5,723 nt of DNA. Origin: Planctomycetaceae bacterium (GTDB lineage Bacteria > Planctomycetota > Phycisphaerae > Phycisphaerales > SM1A02). Location: NCBI GenBank assembly GCA_002685335.1, contig NYWY01000064.1:1-5723 (forward strand), in the 5' to 3' direction. A model generated the notes under the pieces. That model did no database searches and had not been told where the DNA came from. It saw only the letters and a program-made list of their open reading frames with translations. Position 1 is the stretch's first letter, and the number at the start of each line of letters is the position of its first letter. Positions 5,600 through 5,723 of this stretch are shown in pieces. A program made the position numbers and the translations under genes.

Positions 5600-5707
5600 G
5601 GAGGACGGCCAGGCGACCGAAGGCCCGAACGACGACACGTATGGCTGCTGCCGTCAAGCCCTGACCAGGTTGGCGAGCCGTCCGTCCGACGGACCCGACC
5701 GTCCTCC
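5600..5707 (-). ncRNA. ffs: Signal recognition particle RNA (4.5S-like, small bacterial type)
   Basis: This RNA is the scaffold of the bacterial SRP. It binds Ffh and promotes its docking with FtsY for co-translational membrane targeting. Seen: the 24-nt apical domain at 5666-5643 (minus) reads GGTCAGG, a short stem-loop, then AGCAGCC, matching the conserved Ffh-binding domain IV on both sides of its asymmetric loop. The first nine bases (5707-5699, GGAGGACGG) are perfectly complementary to the last nine (5608-5600, CCGTCCTCC), which fixes both ends and gives about 108 nt, close to the 114 nt of E. coli 4.5S RNA. About six further pairs, some of them wobbles, extend this helix. The tip helix is G-C, C-G, U-G closing a UGAC loop, where E. 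coli has U-A, C-G, C-G closing GGAA; the G-C for U-A change is compensatory. There is no Alu domain. Its promoter would lie at or beyond the window edge. No U-rich terminator follows, so 3' processing from a transcript running into dnaX is possible. Confidence 0.9.
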
Positions 5708-5723
5708 GCATCGCGATCCGCGA

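Overview
This high-G+C window carries a housekeeping block transcribed entirely on the minus strand, so the text below runs from the right end to the left. The order is SRP RNA gene (ffs), dnaX, ybaB/ebfC, recR, rpoN, ilvE. The ffs-dnaX-ybaB-recR order is a classical bacterial arrangement. The RpoN region I (a run containing R-M-I-Q-S-M-E-I-L-Q-L-P) and the IlvE start resemble what I remember of planctomycete proteins, so a Planctomycetota bacterium, perhaps a Phycisphaerae relative, is my best guess. This is inference from motif memory, not a search.

Right end (5600-5707): a complete small-type SRP RNA of about 108 nt. Its ends pair perfectly over 9 bp, and its apical domain carries a URRC-type loop (UGAC) instead of the usual bacterial GGAA. 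Only 46 nt later dnaX begins. DnaX (591 aa) is a full tau-type clamp-loader subunit. It has two peculiarities. The four-cysteine zinc module normally found between Walker A and the I-E-I-D-x-A-S motif is gone. A run of ten A's sits exactly at the end of the clamp-loader core, and both shifted reading frames hit a stop within a few codons, which is the expected design for making a short gamma form.

Middle (2781-3778): ybaB overlaps the dnaX stop (TGATG) behind a perfect AGGAGG, and recR follows ybaB by 2 nt. The three genes are clearly translationally linked. RecR has its helix-hairpin-helix, four-Cys zinc finger and Toprim domain intact.

Left part: a 205-nt gap with several small hairpins and a possible 63-aa ORF precedes rpoN (sigma-54, about 503-506 aa). 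A hairpin plus TTTT just after the rpoN stop looks like a terminator. After a 145-nt spacer comes ilvE (branched-chain aminotransferase, 290 aa), which ends 36 nt from the left edge.

Together the genes cover protein targeting (SRP RNA), replication and recombinational repair (DnaX, YbaB, RecR), alternative transcription (sigma-54) and amino-acid metabolism (IlvE). I see no mobile element, CRISPR array, tRNA or defence system. No wholly new system is visible. The points deserving attention are the dnaX slip site, the missing DnaX zinc module and the unusual SRP RNA loop.
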